This document shows, one piece after another, positions 1 through 5,665 of a DNA stretch of 5,665 nt; position 1 is the stretch's first letter; each line of letters starts with the position of its first letter. Position numbers and translations under genes: made by a program. Source of the stretch: Lachnospiraceae bacterium. GTDB lineage: Bacteria > Bacillota > Clostridia > Lachnospirales > Lachnospiraceae. Location of the stretch: assembly GCA_017477005.1 (NCBI GenBank), contig JAFUXY010000292.1, positions 1 through 5,665 on the forward strand, written 5' to 3'. A model generated the notes under the pieces. That model had not been told where the DNA came from. It saw only the letters and a list, made by a program, of their open reading frames with translations, and did not search any database.

Positions 1-1
1 A

Positions 2-2167
2 AAATTTTCTGACGGCAGTGAAACAAAAACACTAGTAGTGGAAGAGGGAAAATCCATCAGTCTGGAAGATTATACTACGATTGAACGCAAAGGATATGTT
101 CTGAACGGATGGAGTTCGGAAAAGAATCCGAAGTATAGCGAAATTGGTTTGGATTGGGAATACGATCCGTCTTGGTATACAGGTGCAACGCAGACTGTCT
201 ATGCAAATTGGTACAAGGCCTGTGTGATTACTTTGAATGCGAACGGCGGAAAATTTTCAAATGGAAAGACTACGATGATCGCATCACAGGGAACTCATGG
301 AATAGTAGATATCAATATGGCAGAAACTCCGATCAAAACGGGATATACTTGTTTGGGTTGGAATCGAAATTCAAAAGCAAAAGAACGGGAATTGTTTGGT
401 TCTTTTTGGCAGCCTACAGAAGATATGACATTTTATGCGGTGTGGGTGAAGACATACACGATTACATTGGATGGAAATGGAGGCAAGTTCGGCTCGGCTA
501 AAACCAAAAAAGTAACATCAGATCCGGAATTAAGCAGTGTTGATTTGGGAGATTACACGCCAACGAGAAGTGGATATCATTTGAAGGGATGGTCTGCAAA
601 AAAGAGCGGAAATGCGGAATATGACCCGGATGGCTACTATACACCAACTAAAAATAGTACACTCTATGCCATCTGGGGAAAAGAAGTGACGATTACATTG
701 GATGCAAACGGAGGAACATTTCCGAAGGGGGCGTCTACGAATGGAACGACTTCTCTTTCTTCCAATCGCCAAAAAATGACAGTCAAGGTGGCGCAGGGAG
801 ATTCTTTGTATTTGTATTCGGATAGCATCCCCACTAAGTCAAAAGTTGTCTTATTGGGATGGGGTACGTCCAAGTCACGGGACAGCATTACGGATATTGA
901 AACGACGGCAAATAAAACTTACTACGCACTTTGGCAAACCGGTATCACAGTGACGCTTAAAGCGACTGGAAACCTGAGTTTTGATTATGAAAAAAAGGTT
1001 ACATCGATGACGGTATCTGCGGCTAAAGGAGATACATTAGAAGACTATGTACCGACGGTGTATATTTATAAAAGCGGTGGAAGTTTTCTGGACTATGTAT
1101 CCAGTGCAAATTTGAAATGGAGTACATCGAAGTCCGCAAAAAACGTCAATCGTTTTCGAGCAGATAATTATAAAATCACCAAGAGTGTGACATTATACGT
1201 CTTTAATGACCAAAGCGTCAAGATTACCTGGCATGCAAATGGCGGAAAGATCAATGGAAAAAACAGCTATTCAGAAACGGTAGCATTTGGAAGCTATGTT
1301 TATGAACGATTTTATAAACGGCTGGAGCCTTTGAAGTCTGGAAGTGTTTTCATCGGATGGAGTACAACAAAAAAAGCATCTGGGCTGATTGATTTTGAAA
1401 ATGGAGTTCAGGCGCTCAAAAATACAACGTATTATGCGATATGGGAAAGTGGGTATAAAATTACGATCAATGGTAATGGAGGTACTTTTACGAATTATTC
1501 CGGAGGAACGCTTTCTAAAGATGCGAAGACTTTGACGGCGTATGTGAGAAAAGGAAAATCGTTGGGGTCAATTACTTTTTCTGTCACAAAGAGTGGAAAA
1601 GAATTGACAGAGCTATCTTTGTCAGCGAAAGGGAAAGCAATTTCCAATCGAGAAAGCTATTATCCGACAGGGAATATGAAGCTATACGCAGTATCAGCGG
1701 ATTCTATTTCCGGCTATAATATTACCTTCAACGCAAATGGAGGAAAATTTCAGGAAGATAGTTCTACAAAAAAGACGGTATTTGTAGACAAAAACAGTTG
1801 GACTTATCCGTATGTTTATCGGACAGGCTATGCTTTTTTGGGATGGTATACGCAAAAAAGCGGAGGGAAGGAAGTTTCGTCAGCGACGAAGAAAATGAGC
1901 GTGTATGCGCATTGGAAAAAATGCCTAAAGATTACCTGGTACGCAAATGGAGGCACTTTGACGAATGGAGGATATCAGCCTAAGGATACAACATATGTTT
2001 TGAAAAATTCCTATATTGAGACGAATAATCTCGATCAGGGGCATGCCCAGGCATATTCCTCATCAAATGACAAAGGTTTTGTCGGCTGGAGTACGTCGAA
2101 GAAGGGGGCTATCATTGATATCAACAACTATAAAGTGACAAAGAATGTCTCGTTTTACGCAATATGG
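2..2167 (+). repeat. Array of nine InlB B-type protein repeats in gene 1
   Basis: Approximate units, each ending at its closing aromatic motif, are: 1 (2-211, truncated), 2 (212-445), 3 (446-676), 4 (677-934), 5 (935-1207), 6 (1208-1444), 7 (1445-1696), 8 (1697-1915) and 9 (1916-2167). Canonical units read T-L/W-x-A-N-G-G-x-F near the start, then G-W-S/Y near residue 45-55, then Y-A-x-W. Units 5 and 7 deviate. Unit 5 replaces NGG with a TGN motif and ends LYVFN; unit 7 has no central GW and ends LYAVS. The units are diverged at DNA level (different codons for the same motif), so this is an old protein repeat rather than a recent DNA tandem repeat. Confidence 0.9.
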
Positions 2168-2689
2168 AAAAGCGGTGATGACTTGGCGGATGGGCGAATA
2201 GAACTCTCGAAAAAGCGTTATGCATATGCTGGAAAAGCAGTACGTCCTACGATTTCGGTGTATGATCGTGCTGGTAAGAAAGTATCGGAAAGCCAATATT
2301 CTGTTTCCTATGAGCGAAACAATGGAGCGGGTGAAGCGTTCATCGTTGTACAAGGAAAGGGGAAAAAGAGCGGAACGCTGCGAAAGAGTTTTTATATAAA
2401 TTATGATGCACGATCCAATGTGAAGACGGCGAAAGCTTCCGGCAAGAATATCAAAATAACCTACAGCAAGGCTGTATATGCAGCTGAGTACAGGGTATAT
2501 GCCGTCAATAAGGACACAGGGGCGGTAAAATCAGTCTCTTCAAAATCTACAAATGCGACAATAAAAGGTCTTTCAAAGGGAACATATTCCGTGTATGTGA
2601 TCCCTTATGCAATTAGTGGAGAAGGAGACGAGTGGGTGGAAGCCTCGGGGAGAGGAGCCGGTACAATTAAGACAGTGACAGTCAAATAA
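2..2689 (+). CDS. InlB B-repeat (Listeria-Bacteroides repeat) surface/secreted protein, 5'-partial
   Basis: This is the C-terminal 895 codons of a large repeat protein; the start lies left of the window. The frame is open from base 2, and its first residues (KFSDG) match what follows the Gly-Gly of a repeat, so the edge cuts unit 1. Nine units end at about 211, 445, 676, 934, 1207, 1444, 1696, 1915 and 2167. Most carry ANGG, a central GW and a closing YAxW. An Ig-like domain (about 2195-2410) and an Fn3-like domain (2411-2686) follow, and the protein ends TIKTVTVK then TAA. Family knowledge: B-repeats adopt a small beta-grasp fold and occur in bacterial surface proteins. No LPXTG or membrane helix is seen at the C-terminus, so anchoring is unexplained; release or non-covalent attachment is inferred. 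The downstream gene is a colinear paralogue 25 bases away. The family call is secure, the biological role is not. Confidence 0.93.
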   Translation, partial: KFSDGSETKTLVVEEGKSISLEDYTTIERKGYVLNGWSSEKNPKYSEIGLDWEYDPSWYTGATQTVYANWYKACVITLNANGGKFSNGKTTMIASQGTHGIVDINMAETPIKTGYTCLGWNRNSKAKERELFGSFWQPTEDMTFYAVWVKTYTITLDGNGGKFGSAKTKKVTSDPELSSVDLGDYTPTRSGYHLKGWSAKKSGNAEYDPDGYYTPTKNSTLYAIWGKEVTITLDANGGTFPKGASTNGTTSLSSNRQKMTVKVAQGDSLYLYSDSIPTKSKVVLLGWGTSKSRDSITDIETTANKTYYALWQTGITVTLKATGNLSFDYEKKVTSMTVSAAKGDTLEDYVPTVYIYKSGGSFLDYVSSANLKWSTSKSAKNVNRFRADNYKITKSVTLYVFNDQSVKITWHANGGKINGKNSYSETVAFGSYVYERFYKRLEPLKSGSVFIGWSTTKKASGLIDFENGVQALKNTTYYAIWESGYKITINGNGGTFTNYSGGTLSKDAKTLTAYVRKGKSLGSITFSVTKSGKELTELSLSAKGKAISNRESYYPTGNMKLYAVSADSISGYNITFNANGGKFQEDSSTKKTVFVDKNSWTYPYVYRTGYAFLGWYTQKSGGKEVSSATKKMSVYAHWKKCLKITWYANGGTLTNGGYQPKDTTYVLKNSYIETNNLDQGHAQAYSSSNDKGFVGWSTSKKGAIIDINNYKVTKNVSFYAIWKSGDDLADGRIELSKKRYAYAGKAVRPTISVYDRAGKKVSESQYSVSYERNNGAGEAFIVVQGKGKKSGTLRKSFYINYDARSNVKTAKASGKNIKITYSKAVYAAEYRVYAVNKDTGAVKSVSSKSTNATIKGLSKGTYSVYVIPYAISGEGDEWVEASGRGAGTIKTVTVK
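2168..2689 (+). other. C-terminal Ig-like plus Fn3-like beta module of gene 1
   Basis: After the last YAIW the repeat pattern stops. A short linker (2168-2194) leads to a domain with the order E-L-S-K-x-x-Y-x-Y-x-G-K-A-x-x-P, then Q-Y-S-V-S-Y, then N-N-G-A-G-E-A, then G-K-G-x-x-S-G-T-L-x-K-S-F (about 2195-2410). That pattern matches the YxYxGKAxxP / YxVSYxNN / GTxxKxF beta domain frequent in clostridial surface proteins. The last 92 residues (2411-2686) resemble Fn3: alternating hydrophobic strands with AEYRVYAV, the ATIKGL turn and TYSVYVIPYA. Fn3 assignment rests on pattern alone. Such a module usually acts as a stalk or spacer, or supports ligand or wall contact; which applies here cannot be told. 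Confidence 0.7.
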
Positions 2690-2714
2690 TATAATAGTAA
2701 AAGAGGGAGAAAAG
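2690..2714 (+). other. 25-base intergenic gap between the paralogues
   Basis: The only non-coding stretch in the window. It is AT-rich and contains the Shine-Dalgarno site of gene 2. No inverted repeat followed by a T-run is present, and there is too little room for a separate promoter with conventional spacing. Read-through transcription from gene 1 into gene 2 is the simplest reading. A promoter inside the 3' end of gene 1 cannot be excluded. Confidence 0.7.
2702..2709 (+). promoter_or_regulatory. Ribosome binding site of gene 2
   Basis: The purine-rich AGAGGGAG ends five bases before the ATG at 2715 and contains a good anti-Shine-Dalgarno match (GAGGG/GGGAG). It decides the start over the next in-frame ATG at 2745, which has only a weak GAGAG upstream and would remove the first ten residues of the basic n-region. 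Confidence 0.8.
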
Positions 2715-2843
2715 ATGAAGAGAGCAGAAAAAAACAAAGAGAGCATGAGAGTGTTATTCCGTAGGTGGCTGGCAGGAATGCTTGTCGTATGGATGATTGG
2801 TTCAGTTATACCGATAGATTTGCTTTATGTACGTGCAGAAGCA
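2715..2843 (+). other. Sec signal peptide of gene 2
   Basis: The n-region of about 18 residues is strongly basic (KR, K, K, R, RR). A hydrophobic core follows, roughly W18 to I34 (WLAGMLVVWMIGSVIPI). The segment ends VRA-EA-L, giving signal peptidase I sites after A41 (V-R-A) or A43 (A-E-A). No lipobox cysteine is present, so a lipoprotein is unlikely. The next residues are acidic linker, consistent with cleavage here. Confidence 0.88.
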
Positions 2844-5665
2844 TTGTCGGAGGACGAGGAGGAGCAAAATAGTTCAAGTGTTTTGGAAGAATCAGGTGAC
2901 GTAGAAGATGAGGCGGACACAGAGGAAACAGAGACGTCGAAAGACGAGGTTTTAGGGACGGTAGAATCTGAGGAAGATGATTCCGCAGGAAAACAAACAG
3001 AAGAGCCAGAGACAGACAGGGATTCTCAAGAAAAACAAGAGACCCAAGAAACTCTAGATTCTGAAGAAAATCAAGAACCTCAGGAACCGCAAGAAATCCT
3101 GGATTCTGAAGAACCCCCCGAGACTGATGAAACGGCCGCTGAAGAATCGGATCCGAGCGAAGTATCGAATAGTGAAGTAGATAGTGCAATACCTTCGGAA
3201 GAAACTGAGTCTTCGGAAGATGAAGAAAAGGTGTCAGAGGAAACAGCGGAATCGCTCAATGCAGAAGAATATACGGTCATTTTGGATGCGAATGGGGGAA
3301 CATTTGCGGATGGAAATTCAAAAATAACTATTTCAGTAGAAAAGTATGGAAAAATAGAACTGTCTGCATACACTTTAGCGGAACGAGAAGGGTACCAATG
3401 GGTTGGATGGGATACGGATTCAACAACATATGATCCTCAATATCAAAAAGATGGAGTCTATTATCCATACGATGAATATGAGGAAATCCAGAATTTGTAT
3501 GCAATTTGGATAAAATCTATTACAGTAACTCTAAATGCAAACGGAGGAAGATTTCCTGATGGAAAAGTAGTTTCTACAGCAACGGCAGACGCAGATGGGA
3601 GTTATTGGTTCACATTTTATACTCCGAAAAAAGAAGGACAACACCATTTTTTGGGCTGGAGTGAAGAGCAGGATGCTGTCTTGCCGCAATATGAAATATA
3701 TGATGAATGTTATCTAACAGAAAACACTACTTTTTATGCAGTGTGGAGATACAATTGTAACGTTGTATTGGATGCAAATGGAGGATTATTTCCAGGCAGA
3801 TACGGACAGGAAGAGTGGAGTCCGGCTGATAGTTGTTATAAGGAATTAGTACTTGAATTGAGTAATTTTATTCCAACAAGAGATGGGCATACCTTAAGTG
3901 GATGGAGCGAAAACCCTAAAGCAACAACAGTTACATATAAGCAAAATGGTTCATTGGAACCGAAAAGAGATATGACTTTGTATGCAATATGGGTGTATGA
4001 TTTTACAGTCACTTTAGATGGAAATGGAGGTGTATTTGGCGCAGAAAAAAATAAGATAGTTAGATTGGATGCTGTTAACTTGAGTGATTATACTCCGACC
4101 CGAAAGAATTATCGCTTGACCGGGTGGTCTACATCCAAGAATGGAGGAACCGACTACAGTACAAGCCATTATCTGACAGTGACGAAGGACACGACCCTGT
4201 ATGCGGTGTGGGCGAAAGATATTACGATTACTTTGAAAACGAATGGGGGAGTCTTTCCGAAGGAAACATACAGCAATGGAGTGACAACGCTTTCTTCGGA
4301 TCGCAAAACAGTAATTATCAAAGCAGCGCAGGGCACAGAAGTATATTTGTATTGGGACTCGAAACCTACGAAAACGAATGCGGCTTTGAGGGGGTGGTCG
4401 ACCGATAAAAATGCGGTGGAACCAGATGATGGAAGATCGGAGACTTTGAATGTGAAAGCAACGTCCAACAAGACGTATTACGCAGTTTGGGCTACGTCTT
4501 GCACAGTGACGTTGAAAACAACTGGGAATTTGAGGTTTGAATCTAATGGAAAATATGTTTCCAGCGTCAAAGTAAGCGTGCCAAAGGGTTCTACACTCTA
4601 TAATTACCATCCGCAAGTTTATGTCGCTTTGAAATCGGGGAGCAAAACAAGCTACAAAACGATCTATGAGGCCTACGGAGCGTATGGCAAAGGGTCGGAC
4701 AGCATTAAATGGGCAACGTCTGCTTCCACCAAGCCGAAAAATGCTTTTTTGGCATACAATTATAAGATCACGAAAAATGTTACGCTCTATGCAATAAACT
4801 CGTTTACCGTGAAGATTAAGTGGGACGCGAATGGCGGAAAGCTGGATGGAAAAAAGAGTGTGACGAAGACGACAGCTTATGCAGCGGAGATGTATAGTTA
4901 TGGAACGCCAGTGCATTCCAGCAAGGCGTTTTTGGGATGGAGCACGTCAAAGAAGGCATCAGGGTTAGTGGATTTCGAAAATCCAACGTATGCGTTGAAA
5001 AATACAACTTATTATGCAATTTGGGAAAAAGCGAATAAGATTACTATCAAAGGGAATGGAGGCTTATTCACGTACAGCAGGGGAGGGACGATTTCCAAGG
5101 ATAAAAAGACTTTGACAGTTTATTTGCAGAAAGGAAAGAGTTTGAGTGATATTTCTTTTACCTGCATGCTGGAGAATTATACGTATTTGCATGATATGTC
5201 TACCACATCGGATGGGAAAAATATTATTGACAAGTATGGGTATTATCCAAGCGGTGCCATGACGTTGTATATGGTTGGAAAGACGAAAAGTGGAACAAAG
5301 TATGCGATAACTTACAAAGCGAATGGCGGGAAGTTCTATAATGGATCTACAACTCTGACGGATACTGTGTTGAAAGGGGAGAGCATCTATCATAGTGCAA
5401 CCCGGGATGGGTATGAGCTTCTAGGGTGGTTCACGAAAGCCAAAGGAGGAACAAGGGTAAGAACAGCTACGAAGAAGATGACCGTGTATGCGCATTGGGA
5501 AAAGCGGTACAAGGTGACATGGAAAGCGAATGGAGGCAGTCTTTCGCAGGGGTGGTATAACGCAACTGAGTCAAACGAATTTGAGAAAAATGAGATCATA
5601 GGAGCTCGCTATTCGAACAAGGTAGCGTATTCACCGGCAAATGATAAGGGGTTTGCAGGATGGAG
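2715..5665 (+). CDS. InlB B-repeat surface protein with signal peptide and acidic linker, 3'-partial
   Basis: Reading from ATG 2715 gives 983 codons without a stop up to the right edge, so the C-terminus is missing. Order: signal peptide (residues 1 to about 41-43), Glu/Asp/Ser/Thr-rich linker (44-185), then nine complete B-repeat units and part of a tenth. Canonical units show DANGG-x-F, central GW and YAxW. The start is supported by AGAGGGAG five bases upstream and the basic n-region it supplies. From unit 4 on, the units match gene 1 unit by unit; for example the GW-to-YAIW stretch near 4936-5024 matches gene 1 at about 25 of 30 residues. By analogy an Ig-like/Fn3-like C-terminus is expected past the edge, but this is inference. 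Export by Sec and surface exposure are likely; adhesion is the usual family role. Base composition shifts near 4085. Confidence 0.94.
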   Translation, partial: MKRAEKNKESMRVLFRRWLAGMLVVWMIGSVIPIDLLYVRAEALSEDEEEQNSSSVLEESGDVEDEADTEETETSKDEVLGTVESEEDDSAGKQTEEPETDRDSQEKQETQETLDSEENQEPQEPQEILDSEEPPETDETAAEESDPSEVSNSEVDSAIPSEETESSEDEEKVSEETAESLNAEEYTVILDANGGTFADGNSKITISVEKYGKIELSAYTLAEREGYQWVGWDTDSTTYDPQYQKDGVYYPYDEYEEIQNLYAIWIKSITVTLNANGGRFPDGKVVSTATADADGSYWFTFYTPKKEGQHHFLGWSEEQDAVLPQYEIYDECYLTENTTFYAVWRYNCNVVLDANGGLFPGRYGQEEWSPADSCYKELVLELSNFIPTRDGHTLSGWSENPKATTVTYKQNGSLEPKRDMTLYAIWVYDFTVTLDGNGGVFGAEKNKIVRLDAVNLSDYTPTRKNYRLTGWSTSKNGGTDYSTSHYLTVTKDTTLYAVWAKDITITLKTNGGVFPKETYSNGVTTLSSDRKTVIIKAAQGTEVYLYWDSKPTKTNAALRGWSTDKNAVEPDDGRSETLNVKATSNKTYYAVWATSCTVTLKTTGNLRFESNGKYVSSVKVSVPKGSTLYNYHPQVYVALKSGSKTSYKTIYEAYGAYGKGSDSIKWATSASTKPKNAFLAYNYKITKNVTLYAINSFTVKIKWDANGGKLDGKKSVTKTTAYAAEMYSYGTPVHSSKAFLGWSTSKKASGLVDFENPTYALKNTTYYAIWEKANKITIKGNGGLFTYSRGGTISKDKKTLTVYLQKGKSLSDISFTCMLENYTYLHDMSTTSDGKNIIDKYGYYPSGAMTLYMVGKTKSGTKYAITYKANGGKFYNGSTTLTDTVLKGESIYHSATRDGYELLGWFTKAKGGTRVRTATKKMTVYAHWEKRYKVTWKANGGSLSQGWYNATESNEFEKNEIIGARYSNKVAYSPANDKGFAGW
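2844..3269 (+). other. Acidic low-complexity linker of gene 2
   Basis: Residues 44-185 contain by hand count about 60 Glu or Asp among 142, only five Lys/Arg and no Phe, Trp or Tyr. The rest is mostly Ser, Thr, Gln, Pro and Ala. A short internal repeat is visible: QETLDSEE (3045-3068) and QEILDSEE (3090-3113). The composition predicts an unfolded, extended, highly negative stalk between the signal peptide cleavage site and the first folded repeat. Similar acidic spacers are found after the signal peptide in other Gram-positive repeat proteins. The reading frame is intact throughout. Confidence 0.88.
3270..5665 (+). repeat. Array of ten InlB B-type protein repeats in gene 2 (last one cut)
   Basis: Approximate units are: 1 (3270-3509), 2 (3510-3746), 3 (3747-3992), 4 (3993-4211), 5 (4212-4490), 6 (4491-4799), 7 (4800-5024), 8 (5025-5279), 9 (5280-5498) and 10 (5499-5665, cut just after the central GW). 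Units 1-3 are the most Asp/Glu-rich; unit 7 has ten Lys against five acidic residues. Units 4 to 10 correspond in order to gene 1 units 3 to 9. Unit 6 is the TGN-type divergent unit ending LYAIN, and unit 8 lacks the central GW and ends LYMVG, matching gene 1 units 5 and 7. Confidence 0.9.

Noticed and set aside
38..40. GTG at 38 as the start codon of gene 1
   Set aside because: The frame is open to base 2 and the upstream codons continue the repeat pattern (KFSDGSETKT). There is no Shine-Dalgarno site or signal peptide after this GTG. The gene is truncated by the window edge.
154..501. Small plus-strand open frames in other frames of gene 1 (also 1798-1983) and of gene 2 (4124-4408)
   Set aside because: They are internal to the repeat genes, have no ribosome binding site, and give Cys/Trp/Arg-rich products with no domain pattern.
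2690..2714. Promoter or terminator between the genes
   Set aside because: The gap is AT-rich but too short for a -35/-10 pair with its own leader, and no stem-loop with a T-run is visible.
3114..3119. Run of six C in the linker as a phase-variation tract
   Set aside because: Six bases is short for a contingency tract, the frame is intact, and no comparable tract lies near the start. It could be compared between strains but gives no positive evidence.
2806..3373. Two overlapping minus-strand open frames opposite the acidic linker
   Set aside because: GAA/GAG-rich sequence reads as Phe/Leu/Ser codons (TTC, CTC, TCT) on the other strand and rarely gives stops. The Leu/Pro/Phe- and Ser-rich products are artefacts of that composition.
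4014..4916. 300-codon antisense open frame on the minus strand
   Set aside because: It lies wholly inside gene 2, and its translation is rich in Arg, Cys, His and Ile with no recognisable domain, typical of the complement of a biased repeat coding sequence. The plus frame has clear domain structure.

Overview
The window holds two very long, same-strand, tandem genes and almost nothing else. Both encode cell-surface or secreted proteins built from InlB B-type (Listeria-Bacteroides, Flg_new) repeats. The recurring signature is a strand ending in N/D-A-N-G-G, then a central G-W-S/Y, then a closing Y-A-x-W, every 70-95 residues. The first gene runs in from the left edge (bases 2-2689) and contains its true stop. 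The second starts at 2715 after a 25-base gap and stays open through the right edge (2715-5665). Neither gene is complete here.

Gene 1 shows nine repeat units. They are followed by a C-terminal module of one Ig-like beta domain of the type common in clostridial surface proteins and one fibronectin-III-like domain. There is no LPXTG motif or C-terminal membrane anchor. Gene 2 begins with a signal peptide (about residues 1-41/43) and a 142-residue Glu/Asp-rich, aromatic-free linker. Nine full repeat units and part of a tenth follow. From gene 1 unit 3 / gene 2 unit 4 onward the units correspond one to one and in the same order. They include two unusual specialised units that lack parts of the repeat signature. 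The pair therefore looks like a whole-gene tandem duplication rather than independent repeat expansion.

The organism is most likely a Gram-positive member of the Bacillota, probably class Clostridia (Lachnospiraceae/Eubacteriales-like). Reasons are the moderately low GC (about 37-45% in the parts counted by hand), the purine-rich Shine-Dalgarno site, the Sec signal peptide with a long basic n-region, and the combination of B-repeats with Ig-like and Fn3-like C-terminal domains. This is inference; no taxonomic marker gene is present.

The two genes are probably co-transcribed: same strand, 25-base gap, no visible terminator between them and a good ribosome binding site for gene 2. A role in adhesion or surface display is the usual expectation for this family, but nothing in the window names a ligand. 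No RNA gene, mobile element, CRISPR array or enzyme was seen, and there is no gene-free stretch longer than 25 bases. I found no clear sign of a new biological system. The points worth following are the duplication, the specialised units, the charged linker and a base-composition break inside gene 2.
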